Positions 1 to 12,800 of a stretch of DNA of 64,000 nucleotides are shown here, piece after piece. The DNA is from Amaranthus tricolor. Taxonomy: Eukaryota > Streptophyta > Magnoliopsida > Caryophyllales > Amaranthaceae. Location of the stretch: positions 707,001 through 771,000 of the forward strand of contig NC_080051.1 in NCBI RefSeq assembly GCF_026212465.1, given 5' to 3'. How positions within the stretch are numbered: position 1 is the first letter of the stretch; every line of letters starts with the position of its first letter. The position numbers were made by a program, and so were the translations under genes. Under the pieces are notes generated by a model. The model did no database searches. It had not been told where the DNA came from and worked only from the letters and a program-made list of their open reading frames with translations.

Positions 1-796
1 TGAACGATGAAGAATGAACAAGGATCAATGATCAATGAAGAATGAACGATGAAGAATGAACAAGGATCAATGATCAATGAAGAATGAACGATGAAGAATG
101 AACAAGGATCAATGATCAATGAAGAATGAACGATGAAGAATGAACAAGGATCAATGATCAATGACGAATGAACGATGAAGAATGAACAAGGATCAATGAT
201 CAATGAAGAATGAACAAGGATCAATGATCAATGACGAATGAACGATGAAGAATGAACAAGGATCAATGATCAATGAAGAATGAACAAGGATCAATGGTCA
301 ATGACGAATGAACGATGAAGAATGAACAAGGATCAATGATCAATGAAGAATGAACAAGGATCAATGATCAAAGAGGAATGAACGATGAAGAATGAACAAG
401 GATCAATGATCAATGAAGAATGAACGATGAAGAATGAACAAGGATTAATGGTCAATGACGAATGAACGATGAAGAATGAACAAGGATCAATGATCAATGA
501 CGAATGAACGATGAAGAATGAACAAGGATCAATGATCAATGACGAATGAACGATGAAGAATGAACAAGGAGTAATGGTTAATGACGAATGAACGATGAAG
601 AATGAACAAGGATCAATGATCAATGAAGAATGAAAGATGAAGAATGAACAAGGAGTAATGGTTAATGACGAATGAACGATGAAGAATGAACAAGGATCAA
701 TGATCAATGACGAATGAACGATGAAGAATGAACAAGGATCAATGATCAATGAAGAATGAACGATGAAGAATGAACAAGGATCAATGATCAATGAAG

Positions 797-824
797 AATG
801 AACAAGGATCAATGATCAAAGAAG
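797..824 (+). repeat. Reference example of the 28-bp short unit (two words missing)
   Basis: The words are AATGAAC, AAGGATC, AATGATC and AAAGAAG; the 14 bp corresponding to h1-h2 are absent. The short form recurs throughout the array, typically once every several 42-bp units. Its last word is very often AAAGAAG (AAAGAGG in one lineage) instead of AATGAAG, although AATGACG-ending short units also occur, and AAAGAAG is sometimes found in 42-bp units. Because 28 is not a multiple of 3, each short unit shifts the reading frame and ends the open minus-strand frame. This explains why those frames have such stereotyped lengths. Confidence 0.93.
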
Positions 825-1426
825 AATGAACGATGAAGAATGAACAAGGTTCAATGATCAATGAAGAATGAACGATGAAGAATGAACAAGGATTAATGGT
901 CAATGACGAATGAACGATGAAGAATGAACAAGGATCAATGATCAATGAAGAATGAACGATGAAGAATGAACAAGGATTAATGGTCAATGACGAATGAACG
1001 ATGAAGAATAAACAAGGATCAATGATCAATGACGAATGAACGATGAAGAATGAACAAGGATCAATGATCAATGACGAATGAACGATGAAGAATGAACAAG
1101 GATCAATGATCAATGAAGAATAAACAAGGATCAATGATCAAAGAAGAATGAACGATGAAGAATGAACAAGGATCAATGATCAATGAAAAATGAACGAAGA
1201 TGAATGAACAAGGAGTAATAGTCAATGACGAATGAACGATGAAGAATGAACAAGGATCAATGATCAATGACGAATGAACGATGAAGAATGAACAAGGATC
1301 AATGATCAATGAAGAATGAACAAGGATCAATGATCAAAGAAGAATGAACGATGAAGAATGAACAAGGATCAATGATCAATGAAGAATGAACGATGAAGAA
1401 TGAACAAGGATTAATGGTCAATGACG

Positions 1427-1461
1427 AATGAACGATTAAGAATGAACAAGGATCAATGAAG
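1427..1461 (+). repeat. 35-bp unit (one word missing), first of 22 dispersed copies
   Basis: The words are AATGAAC, GATTAAG, AATGAAC, AAGGATC and AATGAAG, so the h5 and h6 words are collapsed into one. I found further copies starting at 5774, 6551, 11108, 11773, 22798, 27397, 31912, 33669, 37218, 38667, 40424, 44043, 45800, 48089, 53178, 54473, 56664, 59527, 60822, 62257 and 63874. Nearly all share the same flanks: a preceding unit with AAGGATT AATGGTC AATGACG, and a following unit with AAGGATT AATGGTC AATGACA. The copies at 1427, 5774 and 6551 have GATTAAG as second word; the others have GATGAAG. The last copy has AAGAATC as fourth word. Shared flanks imply a single deletion later spread by block duplication. 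Confidence 0.92.
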
Positions 1462-4400
1462 AATGAACGATGAAGAATGAACAAGGATTAATGGTCAATG
1501 ACAAATGAACGATGAAGAATGAACAAGGATCAATGATCAATGACGAATGAACGATGAAGAATGAACAAGGATCAATGATCAATGACGAATGAACGATGAA
1601 GAATGAACAAGGATCAATGATCAATGACGAATGAACGATGAAGAATGAACAAGGATCAATGATCAATGAAGAATGAACAAGGATCAATGATCAAAGAAGA
1701 ATGAACGATGAAGAATGAACAAGGATCAATGATCAATGAAGAATGAACGATGAAGAATGAACAAGGACCAATGCTCAATGAAGAATGAACGATGAAGAAT
1801 GAACAAGGATCAATGATCAATGAAGAATGAACGATGAAGAATGAACAAGGATTAATGGTCAATGACGAATGAACGATAAAGAATGAATAAGGATCAATGA
1901 TCAATGACGAATGAACGATAAAGAATGAACAAGGATCAATGATCAATGACGAATGAACGATGAAGAATGAACAAGGATCAATGATCAATGAAGAATGAAC
2001 AAGGATCAATGATCAAAGAAGAATGAACGATGAAGAATGAACAAGGATCAATGATCAATGTAGAATGAACGATGAAGAATGAACAAGGATTAATGGTCAA
2101 TGACGAATGAACGATGAAGAATGAACAAGGATCAATGATCAATGAAGAATGAACGATGAAGAATGAACAAGGATTAATGGTCAATGACGAATGAACGATG
2201 AAGAATGAACAAGGATCAATGATCAATGACGAATGAACGATGAAGAATGAACAAGGATCAATGATCAATGACGAATGAACGATGAAGAATGAACAAGGAT
2301 CAATGATCAATGAAGAATGAACAAGGATCAATGATCAAAGAAGAATGAACGATGAAGAATGAACAAGGTTCAATGATCAATGAAGAATGAACGATGAACA
2401 ATGAACAAGGATTAATGGTCAATGACGAATGAACGATGAAGAATGAACAAGGATCAATGATCAATGAAGAATGAACGATGAAGAATGAACAAGGATTAAT
2501 GGTCAATGACGAATGAACGATGAAGAATGAACAAGGATCAATGATCAATGAAGAATGAACGATGAAGAAAGAACAAGGATCAATGATAAATGAAGAATGA
2601 ACGATGAAGAATGAATAAGGATCAATGATCAATGACGAATGAACGATGAAGAATGAACAAGGATCAATGATCAATGAAGAATGAACAAGGATCAATGGTC
2701 AATGACGAATGAACGATGAAGAATGAACAAGGATCAATGATCAATGACAAATGAACGATGAAGAATGAACAAGGATCAATGATCAATGACGAATGAACGA
2801 TGAAGAATGAACAAGGGTCAATGATCAATGAAGAATGAACAAGGATCATTGATCAAAGAAGAATGAACGATGAAGAATGAACAAGGATCAATGATCAATG
2901 AAGAATGAACGATGAAGAATGAACAAGGAGTAATGGTCAATGACGAATGAAAGATGAAGAATGAACAAGGATCAATGATCAATGACGAATGAACGATGAA
3001 GAATGAACAAGGATCAATGATCAATGTAGAATGAACAAGGATCAATGATCAATGACGAATGAACGATGAAGAATGAACAAGGAGTAATGGTCAATGAAGA
3101 ATGAACAAGGATCAATGGTCAATGACGAATGAACGATGAAGAATGAACAAGGATCAATGATCAATGACGAATGAACGATGAAGAATGAACAAGGATCAAT
3201 GATCAATGACGAATGAACGATGAAGAATGAACAAGGATCAATGATCAATGAAGAATGAACAAGGATCAATGATCAAAGAAGAATGAACGATGAAGAATGA
3301 ACAAGGATCAATGATCAATGAAGAATGAACGATGAAGAATGAACAAGGAGTAATGGTCAATGACGAATAAACGATGAAGAATGAACAAGGATCAATGATC
3401 AATGACGAATGAACGATGAAGAATGAACAAGGATCAACGATCAATGAAAAATGAACAAGGATCAATGATCAATGACGAATGAACGATGAAGAATGAACAA
3501 GGATCAATGATCAATGAAGAATGAACGATGAAGAATGAACAAGGATTAATGGTCAATGACGAATGAACAATGAAGAATGAACAAGGATCTATGATCAATG
3601 ACGAATGAACGATGAAGAATGAACAAGGATCAATGATCAATGACGAATGAACGATGAAGAATGAACAAGGATCAATGATCAATGAAGAATGAACAAGGAT
3701 CAATGATCAAAGAAGAATGAACGATGAAGAATGAACAAGGATCAATGATCAATGAAGAATGAACGATGAAGAATGAACAAGGAGTAATAGTCAATGACGA
3801 ATGAACGATGAAGAATGAACAAGGATCAATGATCAATGACGAATGAACGATGAAGAATGAACAAGGATCAATGATCAATGAAGAATGAACAAGGATCAAT
3901 GATCAATGACGAATGAACGATGAAGAATGAACAAGGAGTAATGGTCAATGACGAATGAACGATGAAGAATGAACAAGGATCAATGATCAATGAAGAATGA
4001 ACGATGAAGAATGAACAAGGATCAATGATCAATGAAGAATGAACGATGAAGAATGAACAAGGAACAATGATCAATGAAGAATGATCGATGAAGAATGAAC
4101 AAGGATTAATGGTCAATGAAGAATGAACGATGAAGAATGAACAAGGATCAATGGTCAATGAAGAATGAACGATGAAGAATGAACAAGGATCAATGATCAA
4201 TGAAGAATGAACAAGGATCAATGATCAAAGAAGAATGAACGATGAAGAATGAACAAGGATCAATGATCAATGAAGAATGAACGATGAAGAATGAACAAGG
4301 AGTAATGGTCAATGACGAATGAACGATGAAGAATGAACAAGGATCAATGATCAATGACGAATGAACGATGAAGAATGAACAAGGATCAATGATCAATGAA

Positions 4401-5892
4401 GAATGAACAAGGATCAACGGTCAATGACGAATGAACGATGAAGAATGAACAAGGATCAATGATCAATGACAAATGAACGATGAAGAATGAACAAGGATCA
4501 ATGATCAATGACGAATGAACGATGAAGAATGAACAAGGGTCAATGATCAATGAAGAATGAACAAGGATCATTGATCAAAGAAGAATGAACGATGAAGAAT
4601 GAACAAGGATCAATGATCAATGAAGAATGAACGATGAAGAATGAACAAGGAGTAATGGTCAATGACGAATGAACGATGAAGAATGAACAAGGATCAATGA
4701 TCAATGACGAATGAACGATGAAGAATGAACAAGGATCAATGATCAATGAAGAATGAACAAGGATCAATGATCAATGACGAATGAACGATGAAGAATGAAC
4801 AAGGATCAATGATCAATGAAGAATGAACAAGGATCAATGGTCAATGACGAATGAACGATGAAGAATGAACAAGGATAAATGATCAATGAAGAATGAACGA
4901 TGAAGAATGAATAAGGATCAATGATCAATGACGAATGAACGATGAAGAATAAACAAGGATCAATGATCAATGAAGAATGAAAGATGAAGAATGAACAAGG
5001 AGTAATGGTTAATGACGAATGAACGATGAAGAATGAACAAGGATCAATGATCAATGACGAATGAACGATGAAGAATGAACAAGGATCAATGATCAATGAA
5101 GAATGAACGATGAAGAATGAACAAGGATCAATGATCAATGAAGAATGAACAAGGATCAATGATCAAAGAAGAATGAACGATGAAGAATGAACAAGGTTCA
5201 ATGATCAATGAAGAATGAACGATGAAGAATGAACAAGGATTAATGGTCAATGACGAATGAACGATGAAGAATGAACAAGGATCAATGATCAATGAAGAAT
5301 GAACGATGAAGAATGAACAAGGATTAATGGTCAATGACGAATGAACGATGAAGAATAAACAAGGATCAATGATCAATGACGAATGAACGATGAAGAATGA
5401 ACAAGGATCAATGATCAATGACGAATGAACGATGAAGAATGAACAAGGATCAATGATCAATGAAGAATAAACAAGGATCAATGATCAAAGAAGAATGAAC
5501 GATGAAGAATGAACAAGGATCAATGATCAATGAAAAATGAACGAAGATGAATGAACAAGGAGTAATAGTCAATGACGAATGAACGATGAAGAATGAACAA
5601 GGATCAATGATCAATGACGAATGAACGATGAAGAATGAACAAGGATCAATGATCAATGAAGAATGAACAAGGATCAATGATCAAAGAAGAATGAACGATG
5701 AAGAATGAACAAGGATCAATGATCAATGAAGAATGAACGATGAAGAATGAACAAGGATTAATGGTCAATGACGAATGAACGATTAAGAATGAACAAGGAT
5801 CAATGAAGAATGAACGATGAAGAATGAACAAGGATTAATGGTCAATGACAAATGAACGATGAAGAATGAACAAGGATCAATGATCAATGACG

Positions 5893-5934
5893 AATGAACG
5901 ATGAAGAATGAACAAGGATCAATGATCAATGACG
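5893..5934 (+). repeat. Reference example of the full 42-bp unit
   Basis: This copy matches the majority form at every position. Its words are AATGAAC (5893-5899), GATGAAG (5900-5906), AATGAAC (5907-5913), AAGGATC (5914-5920), AATGATC (5921-5927) and AATGACG (5928-5934). h1, h3, h5 and h6 share the AATGA core, which suggests the unit grew from an AATGAAC-like heptamer. The unit can equally be read as three diverged 14-bp halves-of-28, each beginning AATGA. It holds two GATC sites exactly 7 bp apart, the second inside the palindrome TGATCA, and two CpG sites, one across the h1/h2 junction and one in h6. Confidence 0.95.
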
Positions 5935-6849
5935 AATGAACGATGAAGAATGAACAAGGATCAATGATCAATGACGAATGAACGATGAAGAATGAACAAG
6001 GATCAATGATCAATGAAGAATGAACAAGGATCAATGATCAAAGAAGAATGAACGATGAAGAATGAACAAGGATCAATGATCAATGAAGAATGAACGATGA
6101 AGAATGAACAAGGATCAATGATCAATGAAGAATGAACGATGAAGAATGAACAAGGATCAATTCTCAATGAAGAATGAACGATGAAGAATGAACAAGGATC
6201 AATTCTCAATGAAGAATGAACGATGAAGAATGAACAAGGAACAATGATCAATGAAGAATGAACGATGAAGAATGAACAAGGATCAATGCTCAATGAAGAA
6301 TGAGCGATGAAGAATGAACAAGGATCAATGATCAATGACGAATGAACGATGAAGAATGAACAAGGATCAATGATCAATGACGAATGAACGATGAAGAATG
6401 AACAAGGATCAATGATCAATGACGAATGAACGATGAAGAATGAACAAGGACCAATGCTCAATGAAGAATGAACGATGAAGAATGAACAAGGATCAATGAT
6501 CAATGAAGAATGAACGATGAAGAATGAACAAGGATTAATGGTCAATGACGAATGAACGATTAAGAATGAACAAGGATCAATGAAGAATGAACGATGAAGA
6601 ATGAACAAGGATTAATGGTCAATGACAAATGAACGATGAAGAATGAACAAGGATCAATGATCAATGACGAATGAACGATGAAGAATGAAAAAGGATCAAT
6701 GATCAATGACGAATGAACGATGAAGAATGAACAAGGATCAATGATCAATGACGAATGAACGATGAAGAATGAACAAGGATCAATGATCAATGAAGAATGA
6801 ACAAGGATCAATGATCAAAGAAGAATGAACGATGAAGAATGAACAAGGA

Positions 6850-9800
6850 TCAATGATCAATGAAGAATGAACGATGAAGAATGAACAAGGACCAATGCTC
6901 AATGAAGAATGAACGATGAAGAATGAACAAGGATCAATGATCAATGAAGAATGAACGATGAAGAATGAACAAGGATTAATGGTCAATGACGAATGAACGA
7001 TAAAGAATGAATAAGGATCAATGATCAATGACGAATGAACGATGAAGAATGAACAAGGATCAATGATCAATGACGAATGAACGATGAAGAATGAACAAGG
7101 ATCAATGATCAATGAAGAATGAACAAGGATCAATGATCAAAGAAGAATGAACGATGAAGAATGAACAAGGATCAATGATCAATGTAGAATGAACGATGAA
7201 GAATGAACAAGGATTAATGGTCAATGACGAATGAACGATGAAGAATGAACAAGGATCAATGATCAATGAAGAATGAACGATGAAGAATGAACAAGGATTA
7301 ATGGTCAATGACGAATGAACGATGAAGAATGAACAAGGATCAATGATCAATGACGAATGAACGATGAAGAATGAACAAGGATCAATGATCAATGACGAAT
7401 GAACGATGAAGAATGAACAAGGATCAATGATCAATGAAGAATGAACAAGGATCAATGATCAAAGAAGAATGAACGATGAAGAATGAACAAGGTTCAATGA
7501 TCAATGAAGAATGAACGATGAACAATGAACAAGGATTAATGGTCAATGACGAATGAACGATGAAGAATGAACAAGGATCAATGATCAATGAAGAATGAAC
7601 GATGAAGAATGAACAAGGATTAATGGTCAATGACGAATGAACGATGAAGAATGAACAAGGATCAATGATCAATGAAGAATGAACGATGAAGAAAGAACAA
7701 GGATCAATGATAAATGAAGAATGAACGATGAAGAATGAATAAGGATCAATGATCAATGACGAATGAACGATGAAGAATGAACAAGGATCAATGATCAATG
7801 AAGAATGAACAAGGATCAATGGTCAATGACGAATGAACGATGAAGAATGAACAAGGATCAATGATCAATGACAAATGAACGATGAAGAATGAACAAGGAT
7901 CAATGATCAATGACGAATGAACGATGAAGAATGAACAAGGGTCAATGATCAATGAAGAATGAACAAGGATCATTGATCAAAGAAGAATAAACGATGAAGA
8001 ATGAACAAGGATCAATGATCAATGAAGAATGAACGATGAAGAATGAACAAGGAGTAATGGTCAATGACGAATGAAAGATGAAGAATGAACAAGGATCAAT
8101 GATCAATGACGAATGAACGATGAAGAATGAACAAGGATCAATGATCAATGTAGAATGAACAAGGATCAATGATCAATGACGAATGAACGATGAAGAATGA
8201 ACAAGGAGTAATGGTCAATGAAGAATGAACAAGGATCAATGGTCAATGACGAATGAACGATGAAGAATGAACAAGGATCAATGATCAATGACGAATGAAC
8301 GATGAAGAATGAACAAGGATCAATGATCAATGACGAATGAACGATGAAGAATGAACAAGGATCAATGATCAATGAAGAATGAACAAGGATCAATGATCAA
8401 AGAAGAATGAACGATGAAGAATGAACAAGGATCAATGATCAATGAAGAATGAACGATGAAGAATGAACAAGGAGTAATGGTCAATGACGAATAAACGATG
8501 AAGAATGAACAAGGATCAATGATCAATGACGAATGAACGATGAAGAATGAACAAGGATCAATGATCAATGAAAAATGAACAAGGATCAATGATCAATGAC
8601 GAATGAACGATGAAGAATGAACAAGGATCAATGATCAATGAAGAATGAACAAGGATCAATGGTCAATGACGAATGAACGATGAAGAATGAACAAGGATCA
8701 ATGATCAATGAAGAATGAACGATGAAGAATGAACAAGGATTAATGGTCAATGACGAATGAACAATGAAGAATGAACAAGGATCTATGATCAATGACGAAT
8801 GAACGATGAAGAATGAACAAGGATCAATGATCAATGACGAATGAACGATGAAGAATGAACAAGGATCAATGATCAATGAAGAATGAACAAGGATCAATGA
8901 TCAAAGAAGAATGAACGATGAAGAATGAACAAGGATCAATGATCAATGAAGAATGAACGATGAAGAATGAACAAGGAGTAATAGTCAATGACGAATGAAC
9001 GATGAAGAATGAACAAGGATCAATGATCAATGACGAATGAACGATGAAGAATGAACAAGGATCAATGATCAATGAAGAATGAACAAGGATCAATGATCAA
9101 AGAAGAATGAACGATGAAGAATGAACAAGGATCAATGATCAATTACGAATGAACGATGAAGAATGAACAAGGATCAATGATCAATGACGAATGAACGATG
9201 AAGAATGAACAAGGATCAATGATCAATGAAGAATGAACAAGGATCAATGATCAAAGAAGAATGAACGATGAAGAATGAACAAGGTTCAATGATCAATGAA
9301 GAATGAACGATGAAGAATGAACAAGGATTAATGGTCAATGACGAATGAACGATGAAGAATGAACAAGGATCAATGATCAATGAAGAATGAACGATGAAGA
9401 ATGAACAAGGATTAATGGTCAATGACGAATGAACGATGAAGAATGAACAAGGATCAATGATCAATGAAGAATGAACGATGAAGAATGAACAAGGATCAAT
9501 GATCAATGAAGAATGAACGATGAAGAATGAACAAGGATCAATGATCAATGAAGAATGAACGATGAAGAATGAACAAGGATCAATGATCAATGACGAATGA
9601 ACGATGAAGAATGAACAAGGATCAATGATCAATGAAGAATGAACAAGGATCAATGATCAATAACGAATGAACGATGAAGAATGAACAAGGATCAATGATC
9701 AATGAAGAATGAACAAGGATCAATGGTCAATGACGAATGAACGATGAAGAATGAACAAGGATCAATGATCAATGAAGAATGAACACGGATCAATGATCAA

Positions 9801-12800
9801 AGAGGAATGAACGATGAAGAATGAACAAGGATCAATGATCAATGAAGAATGAACGATGAAGAATGAACAAGGATTAATGGTCAATGACGAATGAACGATG
9901 AAGAATGAACAACGATCAATGATCAATGACGAATGAACGATGAAGAATGAACAAGGATCAATGATCAATGACGAATGAACGATGAAGAATGAACAAGGAT
10001 CAATGATCAAAGAAGAATGAACAAGGATCAATGATCAAAGAAGAATGAACGATGAAGAATGAACAAGGATCAATGATCAAAGAAGAATGAACGATGAAGA
10101 ATGAACAAGGTTCAATGATCAATGAAGAATGAACGATGAAGAATGAACAAGGATTAATGGTCAATGACGAATGAACGATGAAGAATGAACAAGGATCAAT
10201 GATCAATGAAGAATGAACGATGAAGAAAGAACAAGGATCAATGATAAATGAAGAATGAACGATGAAGAATGAATAAGGATCAATGATCAATGACGAATGA
10301 ACGATGAAGAATGAACAAGGATCAATGATCAATGAAGAATGAAAGATGAAGAATGAACAAGGAGTAATGGTCAATGAAGAATGAACGATGAAGAATGAAC
10401 AAGGAACAATGATCAATGAAGAATGATCGATGAAGAATGAACAAGGATTAATGGTCAATGACGAATGAACGATGAAGAATGAACAAGTATCAATGCTCAA
10501 TGAAGAATGAACGATGAAGAATGAACAAGGATCAATGATCAATGAAGAATGAACGATGAAGAATGAACAAGGATTAATGGTCAATGACGAATGAACGATG
10601 AAGAATGAACAAGGATCAATGATCAATGAAGAATGAGCGATGAAAAATGAACAAGGATTAATGGTCAATGACGAATGAACGATGAAGAATAAACAAGGAT
10701 CAATGATCAATGACGAATGAACGATGAAGAATGAACAAGGATCAATGATCAATGACGAATCAACGATGAAGAATGAACAAGGATTAATGATCAATGAAGA
10801 ATGAACAAGGATCAATGATCAAAGAAGAATGAACGATGAAGAATGAACAAGGATCAATGATCAATGAAGAATGAACGAAGAAGAATGAACAAGGAGTAAT
10901 AGTCAATGACGAATGAACGATGAAGAATGAACAAGGATCAATGATCAATGACGAATGAACGATGAAGAATGAACAAGGATCAATGATCAATGAAGAATGA
11001 ATAAGGATCAATGATCAATGAAGAATGAACGATGAAGAATGAACAAGGATCAATGATCAATGAAGAATGAACGATGAAGAATGAACAAGGATTAATGGTC
11101 AATGACGAATGAACGATGAAGAATGAACAAGGATCAATGAAGAATGAACGATGAAGAATGAACAAGGATTAATGGTCAATGACAAATGAACGATGAAGAA
11201 TGAACAAGGATCAATGATCAATGACGAATGAACGATGAAGAATGAACAAGGATCAATGATCAATGACGAATGAACGATGAAGAATGAACAAGGATCAATG
11301 ATCAATGACGAATGAACGATGAAGAATGAACAAGGATCAATGATCAATGAAGAATGAACAAGGATCAATGATCAAAGAAGAATGAACGATGAAGAATGAA
11401 CAAGGATCAATGATCAATGAAGAATGAACGATGAAGAATGAACAAGGATCAATGATCAATGAAGAATGAACGATGAAGAATGAACAAGGACCAATGCTCA
11501 ATGAAGAATGAACGATGAAGAATGAACAAGGATCAATGATCAATGAAGAATGAACAAGGATTAATGGTCAATGACGAATGAACGATGAAGAATGAATAAG
11601 GATCAATGATCAATGACGAATGAACGATGAAGAATGAACAAGGATCAATGATCAATGAAGAATGAACAAGGATCAATGATCAATGAAGAATGAACGATGA
11701 AGAATGAACAAGGATCAATGATCAATGAAGAATGAACGATGAAGAATGAACAAGGATTAATGGTCAATGACGAATGAACGATGAAGAATGAACAAGGATC
11801 AATGAAGAATGAACGATGAAGAATGAACAAGGATTAATGGTCAATGACAAATGAACGATGAAGAATGAACAAGGATCAATGATCAATGACGAATGAACGA
11901 TGAAGAATGAACAAGGATCAATGATCAATGACGAATGAACGATGAAGAATGAACAAGGATCAATGATCAATGACGAATGAACGATGAAGAATGAACAAGG
12001 ATCAATGATCAATGAAGAATGAACAAGGATCAATGATCAAAGAAGAATGAACGATGAAGAATGAACAAGGATCAATGATCAATGAAGAATGAACGATGAA
12101 GAATGAACAAGGATCAATGATCAATGAAGAATGAACGATGAAGAATGAACAAGGACCAATGCTCAATGAAGAATGAACGATGAAGAATGAACAAGGATCA
12201 ATGATCAATGAAGAATGAACGATGAAGAATGAACAAGGATTAATGGTCAATGACGAATGAACGATGAAGAATGAATAAGGATCAATGATCAATGACGAAT
12301 GAACGATGAAGAATGAACAAGGATCAATGATCAATGACGAATGAACGATGAAGAATGAACAAGGATCAATGATCAATGAAGAATGAACAAGGATCAATGA
12401 TCAAAGAAGAATGAACGATGAAGAAAGAACAAGGATCAATGATCAATGTAGAATGAACGATGAAGAATGAACAAGGATTAATGGTCAATGACGAATGAAC
12501 GATGAAGAATGAACAAGGATCAATGATCAATGAAGAATGAACGATGAAGAATGAACAAGGATTAATGGTCGATGACGAATGAACGATGAAGAATGAACAA
12601 GGATCAATGATCAATGACGAATGAACGATGAAGAATGAACAAGGATCAATGATCAATGACGAATGAACGATGAAGAATGAACAAGGATCAATGATCAATG
12701 AAGAATGAACAAGGATCAATGATCAAAGAAGAATGAACGATGAAGAATGAACAAGGTTCAATGATCAATGAAGAATGAACGATGAACAATGAACAAGGAT

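Larger units (their letters stand above)
600..6107 (+). repeat. Block duplication, spacing 4,347 bp (600-1760 and 4947-6107)
   Basis: The segment at about 600-1760 recurs at about 4947-6107. Shared diagnostic variants include the AAAGATG word with AAGGAGT AATGGTT (near 630 and 4980), AATAAAC (near 1006 and 5353), the rearranged word GAAGATG (near 1195 and 5542) and the GATTAAG 35-bp unit (1427 and 5774). The match breaks near 1765/6112, where the left copy has AAGGACC AATGCTC and the right copy does not. Between the copies, roughly 1.7-4.9 kb, lies more of the same array. Block edges are approximate because they were placed by eye. Confidence 0.85.
1350..9089 (+). repeat. Block duplication, spacing 5,124 then 5,194 bp (1350-3895 and 6474-9089)
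   Basis: About 1350-3460 recurs at 6474-8584 at a constant spacing of 5,124 bp. After an extra 70 bp (one 42-bp plus one 28-bp unit) in the right copy, 3460-3895 recurs at 8654-9089. Shared rare variants include GATTAAG (1427 and 6551), AACAATG in place of AAGAATG (near 2396 and 7520), AAGGATC ATTGATC (near 2845 and 7969) and AAGGATC TATGATC (near 3588 and 8782). The left copy has a few private changes. Confidence 0.85.

Noticed and set aside
1193..1200. Phase break at the GAAGATG word
   Set aside because: It first looked like an indel, but GAAGATG differs from GATGAAG by two substitutions and both flanks stay in the same 7-bp phase.
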